Shown here in pieces: positions 34,364 to 43,004 of a stretch of 64,000 bases of DNA. The notes under the pieces were generated by a model that saw only the letters and a program-made list of their open reading frames with translations, was not told the origin of the DNA and searched no databases. The stretch's first letter is position 1. The number at the start of each line of letters is the position of its first letter. Source of the stretch: Nocardioides palaemonis (GTDB lineage Bacteria > Actinomycetota > Actinomycetes > Propionibacteriales > Nocardioidaceae). The DNA is taken from the NCBI RefSeq assembly GCF_018275325.1, contig NZ_JAGVQR010000001.1, forward strand, positions 1,364,001 to 1,428,000. Direction: 5' to 3'. The position numbers and the translations under genes were made by a program.

Positions 34364-34951
34364 GTGGCGGACATCAGCTGGTTCCGCGCGCCCTCCGGGG
34401 ACGACCCCGGGACCCTCAACGCCTGCTACCACGCACTCGACCTGCCCGTGATCCGCGGGCGGGCCGACGAGGTCGCGCTCGACCTCGGCGACGGGCCGCG
34501 GACCTACGCCTGGCTGCTGACCGAGGTCGCCGCGTGCGGCGGCGTGCTGCGCGCGTTCGGCGTCGACGTCGGCGACCGCGTGGTCCTCGGCGCGCTGCCG
34601 CTCGAGTCCGGCGTCGTGGCCGCGCTGGCGGTCGCCCGGGTGGGCGGCGTGGCGGCCCACGACGACGCGCCGGGCGCCGAGGGTCGCGTCGTGGTGCGGG
34701 CACTCGATGGCGGAGCGGTGTTCAGCGTCGACGGCGAGGACGTGGCGTGGGACGTCGCGATGCGCGCCGGGCGCACCGATCCGGCCGGCTGCGCGGACGT
34801 GCCCGGCGACGCCCCGCTCGCCCGCCACGGCGACGACGAGCTGACCGTGCTCGAGGCGGTCGGCGGGGCGGGCGACCCGGTCGCGCCGGCGGGCGCGCGT
34901 CTGGTCGAGGTGGGCGGCGTTCGGCTCTGGTCCTTCGCGCCGTCGCCCTGA
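34364..34951 (+). CDS. Truncated acyl-CoA synthetase-like protein (N-terminal segment only)
   Basis: A 195-residue protein whose first 90 residues (SWFRAPSGDDPGTLNACYHALD, GRADEVALDLGDGPRTYAWLL) resemble the N terminus of acetyl-/propionyl-CoA synthetases. These normally have 600 or more residues. The adenylate-forming motifs (Thr/Ser/Gly-rich P-loop, YGxTE, hinge, C-terminal Lys) are all absent. The last 80 residues do not resemble the enzyme. GTG 34364 starts six bases after the M1 gene. It is either a degenerate remnant or a small protein that kept this fold for another role; the reading frame is undamaged. Confidence 0.6.
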   Translation: MADISWFRAPSGDDPGTLNACYHALDLPVIRGRADEVALDLGDGPRTYAWLLTEVAACGGVLRAFGVDVGDRVVLGALPLESGVVAALAVARVGGVAAHDDAPGAEGRVVVRALDGGAVFSVDGEDVAWDVAMRAGRTDPAGCADVPGDAPLARHGDDELTVLEAVGGAGDPVAPAGARLVEVGGVRLWSFAPSP

Positions 34952-34967
34952 CCGGCGCCTGCGGTCG

Positions 34968-36194
34968 TCAGCGCTGCTTGCGCAGCCACTTCGCGAGGTC
35001 GTCGTACTCCCCGGAGGCGTTGGCATAGAGCGCGACGTTGCGCGCGGTCTCCATCCAGGGGCCGATCGACGGCCGGATCTCGGCGAGCGCCCGGTCGAAG
35101 TCGGCCATCTGGATCATCCGGACCGTGCCGGTGCCGACGGAGTCCATCAGCGCGTTCTCCGACGCCGACTCGCACAGGTGGGCGAGGTCGGCGCCGCTGA
35201 AGCCCTCGGTGGCCTTCGCCAGCCTCCTGGTGTCGATCCGCTCGACCGGACGGTCGCGCAGGTGGGTGCGCAGGACGGCCTCCCGGGCGTCACGGTCCGG
35301 CGGCAGCACGAGCAGGGTGCGGTCGAGCCGACCGGGGCGGCGCAGCGCGGGGTCGACGTCCCACGGGTGGTTGGTCGCGGCGAGGACGAAGACGCCCTCG
35401 TTGTCCGAGCCGACGCCGTCGAGCTCGGTGAGCAGCTGGTTGACCGTCGTCCGCGCGCCCGACGACCGGTTGAGCGAGCGCTTCCCGCCGATGGCGTCGA
35501 GCTCGTCGAGGAACAGCACGCACGGCGCCGAGCTGCGCGCGACCTCGAACAGCTCCTTGACGTTGCGCTCGCTCTGCCCGATGTACATGTCCAGCACGTC
35601 GGCCAGCGACACGTGCAGGAACGCCGCTCCCAGCTCGCCCGCGACGGCCTTGGCGAGGAACGTCTTGCCGCAGCCGGGCGGGCCGTAGAGCAGGAGCCCG
35701 CCGCGCAGGGACTTGCCGTAGAGCGCCCGCAGCTCGGGGTTGCGCAGCGGCGCGAGGAAGCTCGCCTCGAGCCGCTTCTTCACCTCGGTCAGGCCGCCGA
35801 CGTCGGCGAGGCGGACCCCCGCGCGCTCCACGTCGTACGCCGCCGGGCCGGGGTCCTCGGTCGAGCCGTCGACGAACATCGGCCCGACGCTCGCGTCGAT
35901 GTCGGACTCGGCCGCCTGCCAGTCGAAGCCACCCCGGTCGGTCGGGACCGCAGGGTCGTCCGGGCCGTCGGCGGGTGCCGGTGCCGCAGGAGCGGGACCA
36001 CCCATCGCGCGTCCCATGAGGGCGAGGGCGTCCGCGGAGCCCGGGTCCGCGGCCAGCACCGTCGCCACGTGCGCCACCGCCTCCGGGCCGCGACCGGCGT
36101 CGACGAGCAGCCCCGCGAGGTGCAGCCGGAGCGTCAGGTCGTCGGGTGCCGCGCTCACCGCGGCGGCCAGGCTGTCGATCAGGCGCTCGTCCAC
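34968..36194 (-). CDS. AAA+ ATPase with N-terminal TPR-like helices
   Basis: A 408-residue classic-clade (FtsH/Cdc48/Vps4-like) AAA protein. A helical repeat region (residues 1-65, with RLHLAGLLVDAGRGPEAVAHV) and a Pro/Ala/Asp-rich linker precede the ATPase: Walker A GPPGCGKT, pore-like segment around DMYIGQSERNVKELF, Walker B CVLFLDELDAIGG, sensor AATNHPW and arginine finger RRPGRLDR. There is no protease domain and no membrane anchor. GTG 36194 has TAGGGT six bases upstream. The TPR gene next door is in the same orientation but has its own promoter. The target is unknown. Confidence 0.88.
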   Translation of the reverse strand: MDERLIDSLAAAVSAAPDDLTLRLHLAGLLVDAGRGPEAVAHVATVLAADPGSADALALMGRAMGGPAPAAPAPADGPDDPAVPTDRGGFDWQAAESDIDASVGPMFVDGSTEDPGPAAYDVERAGVRLADVGGLTEVKKRLEASFLAPLRNPELRALYGKSLRGGLLLYGPPGCGKTFLAKAVAGELGAAFLHVSLADVLDMYIGQSERNVKELFEVARSSAPCVLFLDELDAIGGKRSLNRSSGARTTVNQLLTELDGVGSDNEGVFVLAATNHPWDVDPALRRPGRLDRTLLVLPPDRDAREAVLRTHLRDRPVERIDTRRLAKATEGFSGADLAHLCESASENALMDSVGTGTVRMIQMADFDRALAEIRPSIGPWMETARNVALYANASGEYDDLAKWLRKQR

Positions 36195-36200
36195 GCCGCC

Positions 36201-36206
36201 ACCCTA
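36201..36206 (-). promoter_or_regulatory. Leaderless -10 (TAGGGT) for the AAA+ gene
   Basis: On the minus strand TAGGGT ends six bases before GTG 36194; it lies in the 20-bp gap after the TPR gene stop. Confidence 0.5.
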
Positions 36207-36214
36207 GGGGTCGG

Positions 36215-37279
36215 TCAGCGACCGCGCACGAGGCTCACGGCGGCGTAGCCGACCCACCCGAGCACGGCGACGACGCCGAGCACCTGGAGCACACCGACCA
36301 GCGCGAGCCCCGCGCCGACGGCCACCGCCTGCGGGGCGAAGGCGAGCAGCAGGACCGCCGCGGTCAGCAGCAGGAGCAGGCCGAGCAGGTAGCGGCCCGC
36401 CCACCGGGTGCGCCCCCAGAGCCCGCGCCCCCATCGCGTGACGCCGGCCGGGAGGTGGCCGCGCAGGGGGCGGACGAGCAGCACGACCACGACGAGGTAG
36501 GCCGTGCCCGCGACGGCGCGGCTCCACCACGGGGCGTCCTGGGCCAGCAGGGTGCCGAGCACCACCGCGGCGGCGCACATCGACCACAGCACGCGCCGGG
36601 CCAGCACCAGCAGCACCGCGTCGAGGTTCTGGCGCACCCGTCGCTCCTGCGGGTCGGCGCCGACCGCGGTCCTGAGCAGCGCGGCTGCGCTGCGCAGCCG
36701 TCCTCGGTCCAGCTCGGTGGCGGCGAGGTTGTTCTGCGCGAGCGTGTGCTGCGGGTCGAGGGCGAGCGCGTTGCGGAAGGCGGTCTGCGCGTGCTCGTGG
36801 TCGCCGAGGTCGTCGAGGCACAGGCCGACGAGGTTGTGCGCGTCGGGGCTGTGCGGTGCCAGCTCGACCGCGCGCAGTGCGGCGGCGTACGCGTCACGGG
36901 TGCGCGGGCGCCGCTGGGCGAGCAGCGCGCGGGCGAGCTGGTAGTGGGAGGTGAAGTCGTGCGGCTCGAGCCGCACGCCCTGCTCGGCGGCGGCGTGCGC
37001 TCCGGGCCCGTCGCGCCGGTCGACCAGCACGTCGACCAGCACGTGGTGGGCGCGGCCCCGCTCGGGCTCCAGGGCGAGCGCACTGCGGACCGCCTGCTCG
37101 GCCTCCTCGAGACGGCCCTGTCGCTGGAGCGCGCGGCCGAGCCCGAGCAGTGCCGTCGCGGACGACGGGTCGCCGGCCAGCACGTCGCGGAAGCGCTGCT
37201 CGGCCTCGACGTCGCGACGCAGCTCGAGCAGCTGCTCGGCGTGCGCGAGCGCCCGCCAGTCCTCGTCCACGGCGCCCAT
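36215..37279 (-). CDS. TPR-repeat membrane protein
   Basis: A 354-residue protein. Residues 1 to about 215 are six or so tetratricopeptide repeats (for example ATALLGLGRALQRQGRLEEAEQ and AHNLVGLCLDDLGDHEHAQTAF). The C-terminal third holds four to five hydrophobic segments (VLWSMCAAAVVLGTLLA, AVAGTAYLVVVVLLV, LLGLLLLLTAAVLLLAFAPQ, LQVLGVVAVLGWVGYAAV). TPRs mediate protein contacts; here they would face the cytosol. It is followed by the TPR-AAA+ gene, suggesting a shared process. It is divergent from dxr with only 17 bp between start codons. Confidence 0.8.
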   Translation of the reverse strand: MGAVDEDWRALAHAEQLLELRRDVEAEQRFRDVLAGDPSSATALLGLGRALQRQGRLEEAEQAVRSALALEPERGRAHHVLVDVLVDRRDGPGAHAAAEQGVRLEPHDFTSHYQLARALLAQRRPRTRDAYAAALRAVELAPHSPDAHNLVGLCLDDLGDHEHAQTAFRNALALDPQHTLAQNNLAATELDRGRLRSAAALLRTAVGADPQERRVRQNLDAVLLVLARRVLWSMCAAAVVLGTLLAQDAPWWSRAVAGTAYLVVVVLLVRPLRGHLPAGVTRWGRGLWGRTRWAGRYLLGLLLLLTAAVLLLAFAPQAVAVGAGLALVGVLQVLGVVAVLGWVGYAAVSLVRGR

Positions 37280-37296
37280 CCTGACAAACTGTCGCG
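37280..37296. promoter_or_regulatory. 17-bp bidirectional leaderless promoter between TPR gene and dxr
   Basis: The whole divergent gap contains the palindrome GACA-aac-TGTC. Read rightwards it gives CAAACT plus six bases before GTG 37297; read leftwards CAGTTT plus six bases before ATG 37279. One -10 core would serve both strands. Confidence 0.5.
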
Positions 37297-38385
37297 GTGA
37301 CTGCCCGCGACATCGTGATCCTCGGCTCGACCGGCTCCATCGGCACCCAGGCGCTCGACCTGGTCCGCGCCCACCCCGACCGGTTCCGGGTGGTCGGCCT
37401 CACCGCCGGCGGGTCGAACCCGGAGCTCTTCGACGCCCAGGTCGCCGAGTTCCGCCCGTCGTTCTCCGGGCTGGGGGAGGAGGCCTCGGTCGAGGCCGCC
37501 GGCCGCGAGTGCGACGTGGTGCTCAACGGCATCACGGGTGCCGTCGGGCTGCGGCCGACCCTCGCCGCGCTCGACGCCGGCTCCACGCTCGCGCTCGCCA
37601 ACAAGGAGTCGCTCATCATCGGGGGGCCGCTGGTGAAGGAGCGGGCCCGTCCCGGCCAGATCGTCCCGGTCGACTCCGAGCACAGCGCGATCGCGCAGAG
37701 CCTGCGCTCCGGGTCGGCCGACGAGGTGCGCCGGCTGGTGCTCACCGCGTCGGGTGGCCCGTTCCGCGGGCGCACGGCCGCCGAGCTGGCGGAGGTGACG
37801 CCCGCGCAGGCCCTGGCGCACCCCAACTTCGCGATGGGCCGGGTCATCACCACCAACTCCGCGACCCTGGTCAACAAGGGCCTCGAGGTGATCGAGGCCC
37901 ACCTGCTCTTCGACGTGCCCTTCGACCGGATCGACGTCGTCGTCCACCCCCAGCAGCTGATCCACTCGATGGTGGAGTTCGTCGACGGCGCCGTGGTCGC
38001 CCAGCTGGGCCTGCCGACGATGCTGGTGCCGATCGCGCTCGGCATGGGCTGGCCCGACCGCGTGCCGGACGCCGAGACGCCCATCGACTGGACCCGGGCC
38101 GCGGACTGGCGCTTCGAGCCGCTCGACGACGAGGTCTTCCCCGCCGTCACGCTGGCCCGGCGCGCCGGCGAGCTCGGCGGCACCGCCCCGGCGGTCTACA
38201 ACGCCGCCAACGAGGTGGCCGTCGACGCCTTCCACGACGGGCGGCTGGCCTTCCCCGGGATCGTCTCCACGGTTGCCCGGGTCCTCGCCTCCCACGACGT
38301 ACCATCGGAGCAGCACCTCACCGTGGACGACGTCCTCGCCGCCGACGCCTGGGCGCGCGCCGAGGCCGCGGCCCTCATCACCTGA
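37297..38385 (+). CDS. dxr: 1-deoxy-D-xylulose 5-phosphate reductoisomerase
   Basis: A 362-residue enzyme of the MEP isoprenoid pathway, converting DXP to MEP with NADPH. Visible are the NADPH loop [23 protein letters not shown], the metal and substrate site [27 protein letters not shown] and [13 protein letters not shown] full-length C-terminal helical domain is present. It is followed 13 bp later by a site-2 protease and then ispG, the standard actinobacterial order, putting two MEP-pathway genes around the protease. Confidence 0.97.
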   Translation: MTARDIVILGSTGSIGTQALDLVRAHPDRFRVVGLTAGGSNPELFDAQVAEFRPSFSGLGEEASVEAAGRECDVVLNGITGAVGLRPTLAALDAGSTLALANKESLIIGGPLVKERARPGQIVPVDSEHSAIAQSLRSGSADEVRRLVLTASGGPFRGRTAAELAEVTPAQALAHPNFAMGRVITTNSATLVNKGLEVIEAHLLFDVPFDRIDVVVHPQQLIHSMVEFVDGAVVAQLGLPTMLVPIALGMGWPDRVPDAETPIDWTRAADWRFEPLDDEVFPAVTLARRAGELGGTAPAVYNAANEVAVDAFHDGRLAFPGIVSTVARVLASHDVPSEQHLTVDDVLAADAWARAEAAALIT

Positions 38386-38398
38386 CAAGGACCCCCTC

Positions 38399-39745
38399 AT
38401 GACAGCCCTGCTCTACACCGCGGGTGTCGTCGCGTTCGTCGTGGCGATCCTCGCCTCCATCGGGCTGCACGAGTTCGGCCACCTGGTGCCGGCGAAGAAG
38501 TTCGGCTGCAAGGTGCCGCAGTGGTTCATCGGCTTCGGGCCGACGGTGTGGAGCAAGCAGATCGGCGACACGGAGTACGGCGTCAAGGCGATCCCGCTCG
38601 GCGGCTACGTCAAGATCGTCGGGATGCTGCCGCCCGGTGCCGAGGGCCTGGTCGAGGAGACCACCTACGACGAGGACGGCGAGCCGGTCCACAAGGTGCG
38701 CCGATCCAACACCGGGATGTTCACCCAGCTGATCTCGGACGCGCGCGCCGCGGAGTGGGAGTACGTCAAGCAGCACGACACCGACCGGCTGTTCTACCGC
38801 CTGCCGTGGTGGAAGAAGGTCGTCGTGATGGCCGGCGGCCCGATGGTCAACATCGCGATCGCCTTCGGCCTCTTCGTCATCCTCTTCGCCACCTACGGCA
38901 ACCCGCGCGACGAGGTCGTCGAGCCCACCGTCGCCGCGGTCCCCGAGTGCGTCATCCCGGTCGCGGAGCAGCGCACCACCTGCACCGCCGACGACCCGGA
39001 GAGCCCGGCGGCGAAGGCCGGCATCGAGCCCGGCGACGAGATCGTCAGCTTCAACGGCACCCCCTACACCGACTGGCAGAGCCTGCAGGCGCAGATCCGC
39101 GACAACGCCGACGGCGACGCGGTCATCGAGGTGCGTCGCGACGGCGAGCTGCTCACCCTCGAGACCAGCACCACGGTCACCCTGCGGCAGACCTCGCTGG
39201 AGGACCAGACGCTCACCGAGGTCGGCTTCCTCGGCGTGCAGCCCGCCTCCCACCTGCAGACCGGCGGTCCGCTCTACACCGCGAAGCAGATGGAGTCGAT
39301 GACCGCCGAGACGGTCCAGGCGCTGGTCCACCTGCCGGTGAAGGTCTACGAGGTCGGGCGCGCGGTCGTCGGGCTCCAGGAGCGCGACCCGGAGGGGCCG
39401 GTCTCGATCGTGGGCGGCGGCCGCTTCGCCGGCGAGGCCGCGGCCAGCGACGCGTTCCCGCTCACCGACAAGCTGGTCACGCTGCTGTTCCTCGTCGCGA
39501 GCTTCAACTTCTTCATCGGCATGTTCAACTTCGTGCCGCTCCTCCCGCTCGACGGCGGCCACATCGCCGGGGCGCTCTACGAGGGCCTCAAGCGGGGCGT
39601 CGCGCGGCTGCGCGGTCGCCCCGACCCGGGACACGTCGACGTCGCCCGGCTGCTGCCGGTGGCCTACGTCGTGGGCCTCGCGATGCTGGTCATGGGCGTG
39701 GTGCTGATCGTGGCCGACCTCGTGGTGCCGCTGCACATTAGCTGA
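38399..39745 (+). CDS. M50 site-2 intramembrane protease (Rip1/RseP-like)
   Basis: A 448-residue membrane zinc protease. The active-site HEFGH (His24, Glu25, His28) lies in the first membrane helix and the third ligand is in LLPLDGGHIAG near the C terminus. A PDZ domain (KAGIEPGDEIVSFNGTPYTDW) sits in the extracytoplasmic insert between the central helices. Site-2 proteases cleave anti-sigma factors and other membrane proteins. The anti-sigma targets are not in this window. Position between dxr and ispG is conserved. Confidence 0.93.
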   Translation: MTALLYTAGVVAFVVAILASIGLHEFGHLVPAKKFGCKVPQWFIGFGPTVWSKQIGDTEYGVKAIPLGGYVKIVGMLPPGAEGLVEETTYDEDGEPVHKVRRSNTGMFTQLISDARAAEWEYVKQHDTDRLFYRLPWWKKVVVMAGGPMVNIAIAFGLFVILFATYGNPRDEVVEPTVAAVPECVIPVAEQRTTCTADDPESPAAKAGIEPGDEIVSFNGTPYTDWQSLQAQIRDNADGDAVIEVRRDGELLTLETSTTVTLRQTSLEDQTLTEVGFLGVQPASHLQTGGPLYTAKQMESMTAETVQALVHLPVKVYEVGRAVVGLQERDPEGPVSIVGGGRFAGEAAASDAFPLTDKLVTLLFLVASFNFFIGMFNFVPLLPLDGGHIAGALYEGLKRGVARLRGRPDPGHVDVARLLPVAYVVGLAMLVMGVVLIVADLVVPLHIS

Positions 39746-39758
39746 CCTCGGCCGGCTC

Positions 39759-39777
39759 GGCCGCGCGGGGTGCGGCC
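39759..39777 (+). terminator. Weak hairpin between site-2 protease and ispG
   Basis: GGCCGC-gcggggt-GCGGCC, a 6-bp stem ending three bases before the ispG -10. Confidence 0.3.
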
Positions 39778-39780
39778 TCC

Positions 39781-39786
39781 TAGACT
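39781..39786 (+). promoter_or_regulatory. Leaderless -10 (TAGACT) for ispG
   Basis: TAGACT ends six bases before ATG 39793. Confidence 0.5.
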
Positions 39787-39792
39787 GGCGCC

Positions 39793-40941
39793 ATGACCGT
39801 CGGCCTCGGCATGCCCGCCCTCCCGCCCCCCGTCCTCGCGCCGCGGCGCCAGACCCGCCAGATCAAGGTGGGGTCCGTGGGGGTCGGCAGCGACCACCCG
39901 ATCTCGGTGCAGTCGATGACCACGACGCTCACCTCCGACGTCAACTCCACGCTCCAGCAGATCGCCGAGCTGACCGCCACCGGCTGCGACATCGTGCGGG
40001 TGGCCTGCCCGAGCCAGGACGACGCCGACGCGCTGCCCGAGATCGCGCAGCACTCGCAGATCCCGGTGATCGCCGACATCCACTTCCAGCCGAAGTACGT
40101 CTTCGCCGCCATCGACGCCGGCTGCGCGGCGGTCCGGGTCAACCCGGGCAACATCCGCAAGTTCGACGACCAGGTCAAGGAGATCGCCAAGGCCGCCAAG
40201 GACCGCGGCACCTCGATCCGGATCGGCGTCAACGCCGGGTCGCTCGACAAGCGGATCCTCGACAAGTACGGCAAGGCCACGCCCGAGGCGCTGGTCGAGT
40301 CCGCGGTGTGGGAGGCGAGCCTGTTCGAGGAGCACGACTTCCACGACTTCAAGATCTCGGTCAAGCACAACGACCCGGTCGTGATGGTCCGTGCCTACGA
40401 GCTGCTCGCCGAGGCGGGCGACTGGCCGCTGCACCTCGGCGTGACCGAGGCCGGACCTGCCTTCCAGGGCACCATCAAGTCGGCCGTCGCCTTCGGCCAC
40501 CTGCTCAGCCAGGGCATCGGCGACACCATCCGCGTCTCGCTGTCCGCGCCGCCGGTCGAGGAGGTCAAGGTCGGCCTGCAGATCCTCGAGTCGCTCAACC
40601 TCAAGCCGCGCCGCCTCGAGATCGTCTCCTGCCCGAGCTGCGGCCGTGCGCAGGTCGACGTCTACAAGCTCGCCGAGGAGGTCACCGCCGGCCTCGACGG
40701 GCTCGAGGTGCCGCTGCGCGTCGCGGTCATGGGCTGCGTCGTCAACGGTCCGGGCGAGGCCCGCGAGGCCGACCTGGGCGTCGCCTCCGGCAACGGCAAG
40801 GGCCAGATCTTCGTCAAGGGCGAGGTCATCAAGACCGTTCCCGAGTCCCAGATCGTGGAGACCCTCATCGAGGAGGCCATGCGGATCGCCGAGGGCATGG
40901 AGGCCGTCGAGGGCGCGGAGGCGTCGGTCACCGTCAGCTGA
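39793..40941 (+). CDS. ispG: 4-hydroxy-3-methylbut-2-enyl-diphosphate synthase
   Basis: A 382-residue iron-sulfur enzyme of the MEP pathway. The N-terminal TIM-barrel part has [21 protein letters not shown] and VRVNPGNI. The [4Fe-4S] ligands lie in [11 protein letters not shown] and [12 protein letters not shown]. The usual bacterial two-domain length is seen, without the plant-type insert. It works downstream of Dxr. Confidence 0.97.
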   Translation: MTVGLGMPALPPPVLAPRRQTRQIKVGSVGVGSDHPISVQSMTTTLTSDVNSTLQQIAELTATGCDIVRVACPSQDDADALPEIAQHSQIPVIADIHFQPKYVFAAIDAGCAAVRVNPGNIRKFDDQVKEIAKAAKDRGTSIRIGVNAGSLDKRILDKYGKATPEALVESAVWEASLFEEHDFHDFKISVKHNDPVVMVRAYELLAEAGDWPLHLGVTEAGPAFQGTIKSAVAFGHLLSQGIGDTIRVSLSAPPVEEVKVGLQILESLNLKPRRLEIVSCPSCGRAQVDVYKLAEEVTAGLDGLEVPLRVAVMGCVVNGPGEAREADLGVASGNGKGQIFVKGEVIKTVPESQIVETLIEEAMRIAEGMEAVEGAEASVTVS

Positions 40942-40978
40942 CCCCCCGCGGGCAGTCCCCGCGGTGGCTCGACGTGGG

Positions 40979-40984
40979 TAGGCT
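40979..40984 (+). promoter_or_regulatory. Leaderless -10 (TAGGCT) for GNAT 40991
   Basis: TAGGCT ends six bases before GTG 40991. Confidence 0.5.
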
Positions 40985-40990
40985 CCGCAC

Positions 40991-41842
40991 GTGCTGAGGA
41001 CTCGCGAGCTGGTGCGTGTGCTGGGCCCGGCCGACCGGGACCGGTTCATCGAGCTCGCGGAGCAGGACCCGGTGGTCAACGTCTTCGCCGACTATCGCGC
41101 CCGCCTCACCAACCTCGACGAGCGCTGGCTCGGCGGCCAGGTCTGGGGCCGCTTCGTCGGCGACGACCTGGTGGCGGGCTGCCACCTCGGCGCGAACTTC
41201 GTGCCGGTGCAGTGCACCCCCGACGACGTGGGCGCCTTCGCCGACGTCGCCCTGCGGCGCCGCGCCTCCGTCGGCACCATCGTCGGGCCGCACGACGTCG
41301 TGGCCGCCCTGTGGGAGGAGGTCGAGGCGCGCTGGCAGCGTCCGCGCGAGGTGCGCGCTAGCCAGCCCCACCTCGAGATGGACCGCCTGCCGTCCGTCGC
41401 GCCGGACCCGTCGGTCCGGCTCACCACCCCGCGCGACCTCGACCTGCTCTACCCGGCGTGCGTGGCGATGTACACCGAGGAGGTCGGGGTCTCGCCGGAG
41501 AACGACTCGGGTGGCGGCGACCTCTACCGCGCGCGCGTCCAGCAGCTGATCGGCCGGGGCTGGTCGCTGGCGAGCTTCGACGAGCGCGGCGTGGTGTTCA
41601 AGGCCGAGGTGGCGTGCGCGACGCCGTACGCCGCGCAGGTGCAGGGCGTGTGGGTCCGGCCCGACCGCCGCGGCGAGGGCCTCGCCACGCGCGGCATGGC
41701 GTCGGTGGTCCACCACGTCATCGGGACCGGGGTCGCGCCCGTGGTCTCGCTCTACGTCAACGACTGGAACACCGCGGCCCGGGCGACCTACGCCCGGGTC
41801 GGCTTCGAGCAGACGGCGACCTTCTCCACCGTCATGTTCTGA
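40991..41842 (+). CDS. DUF4081/GNAT two-part acetyltransferase
   Basis: A 283-residue protein: residues 1 to about 130 match the actinobacterial DUF4081 pattern (EQDPVVNVFADYRARL, GGQVWGRFVGDDLVAGCHLGAN) and the rest is a GNAT domain with VQGVWVRPDRRGEGLATRGMA and LYVNDWNTAARATYARVGFEQ. It is usually found just after ispG in actinobacteria, as here. The substrate is unknown. Confidence 0.85.
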   Translation: MLRTRELVRVLGPADRDRFIELAEQDPVVNVFADYRARLTNLDERWLGGQVWGRFVGDDLVAGCHLGANFVPVQCTPDDVGAFADVALRRRASVGTIVGPHDVVAALWEEVEARWQRPREVRASQPHLEMDRLPSVAPDPSVRLTTPRDLDLLYPACVAMYTEEVGVSPENDSGGGDLYRARVQQLIGRGWSLASFDERGVVFKAEVACATPYAAQVQGVWVRPDRRGEGLATRGMASVVHHVIGTGVAPVVSLYVNDWNTAARATYARVGFEQTATFSTVMF

Positions 41843-41858
41843 GCGCCCGGAGCGGGCC

Positions 41859-41871
41859 GGCAAAGTTTTTC
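41859..41871. promoter_or_regulatory. GTTTTTC motif upstream of sigma-factor gene
   Basis: GGCAAAGTTTTTC stands out as a T-run in GC-rich sequence, 52 bases upstream of the -10. A similar string, GGGCAGGTTTTTC, occurs at 44326-44338 between the S8 and CHAT genes of the same module. Confidence 0.3.
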
Positions 41872-41922
41872 TCGGTCCGGACGTATCACCGTGGCGGGTG
41901 TCGCCACCTGTGCTGACATGGG

Positions 41923-41928
41923 GACAAT
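41923..41928 (+). promoter_or_regulatory. Leaderless -10 (GACAAT) for the sigma factor
   Basis: GACAAT ends seven bases before ATG 41936 and favours this start over GTG 41891. Confidence 0.4.
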
Positions 41929-41935
41929 GGTCACC

Positions 41936-42532
41936 ATGTCGGAGAACCGAGGGGCTGAGGGGCAGCTCCATGAGTCGCCGTGGGACGCAGCCAGTGGGGC
42001 GTTCAGGGCGTGGCGCGCAGGGGACGCCACGGCCGTGGACGATCTGGTCACCACGATGAGTCCGGTTCTCTGGCACGTGGTGCGAGCCTACGGACACGAT
42101 CGCCAGACGACGGAGGACGTCGTCGCGGCGACGTGGTTGGGGTTCGTGCGGCTGCACCAGACCATCGAGGACCCGAAGGCGGTCGCGTCCTGGCTGATCA
42201 CGTCAGCCAGGCGCGGCGCCGCCGACCACGCACGGAAGGCGCGACGCGCCACCCCCGTGCAGGACGAGGCGCTCGCCGCCCGGCTGCCCGACGAGGAGTC
42301 GGCCGAGGCGATCGCCGTGCTGGACGACGAGAGCGCCCGCCTGTGGCGGGCGGTGGCCTCCGTCGACGAGAGGTGCCGCAAGCTGCTGCGCGTGGTGGCC
42401 TTCATGGAACGACCCGACTACCGATCGCTGAGCCAGGAGCTGGACATGCCCGTGGGGAGCATCGGCCCGACGCGGGCCCGGTGCCTGGCCAAGGTGCGGA
42501 CCGCGCTGACCGAGGGGGACACGCATGAGTGA
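41936..42532 (+). CDS. ECF-type RNA polymerase sigma factor of the CHAT module
   Basis: A 198-residue sigma-70 family protein. Region 2 is FRAWRAGDATAVDDLVTTMSPVL to TTEDVVAATWLGFVRLHQTI, with the -10-recognition helix. Region 4 is LLRVVAFMERPDYRSLSQELDMPVGSIGPTRARCLAKVRTAL, a helix-turn-helix. There is no anti-sigma membrane protein beside it; the downstream soluble 153-residue protein overlaps by 8 bp. With the S8 protease and TPR-CHAT protein it forms a compact module and probably drives part of it. Confidence 0.85.
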   Translation: MSENRGAEGQLHESPWDAASGAFRAWRAGDATAVDDLVTTMSPVLWHVVRAYGHDRQTTEDVVAATWLGFVRLHQTIEDPKAVASWLITSARRGAADHARKARRATPVQDEALAARLPDEESAEAIAVLDDESARLWRAVASVDERCRKLLRVVAFMERPDYRSLSQELDMPVGSIGPTRARCLAKVRTALTEGDTHE

Positions 42533-42986
42533 CGACGACAGGCTCCTCGCCGACCTGCGCCGCATGTGGCAGGTCGCCGACCCGCCGCCGCCCGGCCTCG
42601 GCGCCGCCATGGTCGCCACCGTCGCCGCCGCCGACCTCGACGAGGAGTGGGAGCTGCTCGTGCTGGTCCGCGACTCCGCAGGCGAGGACCTCGCCGCGGT
42701 CCGCGGTCTCGGCACGGCCCGGATGCTCTCCTTCAGCGCCGCCGCCGGGTGGTCGCTGGAGGCCGAGATCGACGGCGAGCAGTTCAGCGGCCAGGTGCTC
42801 GACCTCGGGGACGACCAGGACCCGACGGACGTCGTGGTGGCCGTCGAGACGCGCGCGGGTGAGTCGTGGTCGACCCCGCTCGACGAGTTCGGCTTCTTCT
42901 CGCTCGTCGCCCACGCCCGCGGCACGCTCCGCTTCACGGTGCGCTTCGGCGGCGTGGTCGCGAGCAGCCACTGGGTCGAGGTCTGA
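42525..42986 (+). CDS. Small soluble partner protein of the sigma/S8/CHAT module
   Basis: A 153-residue acidic protein with no named domain that I recognise. An N-terminal helix (DDRLLADLRRMWQVADPPPPGLGAAMV) leads into a short AADLDEEWELLVLV segment. The C-terminal half is predicted beta-rich (MLSFSAAAGWSLEAEIDG, FGFFSLVAHARGTLRFTVRFGG). No membrane segment, signal peptide or zinc motif. Its 8-bp overlap with the sigma gene implies tight co-translation; an anti-sigma or substrate role for the neighbouring proteases is a guess. Confidence 0.75.
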   Translation: MSDDDRLLADLRRMWQVADPPPPGLGAAMVATVAAADLDEEWELLVLVRDSAGEDLAAVRGLGTARMLSFSAAAGWSLEAEIDGEQFSGQVLDLGDDQDPTDVVVAVETRAGESWSTPLDEFGFFSLVAHARGTLRFTVRFGGVVASSHWVEV

Positions 42987-43004
42987 GGCTCGCGACCCGG
43001 TCCC

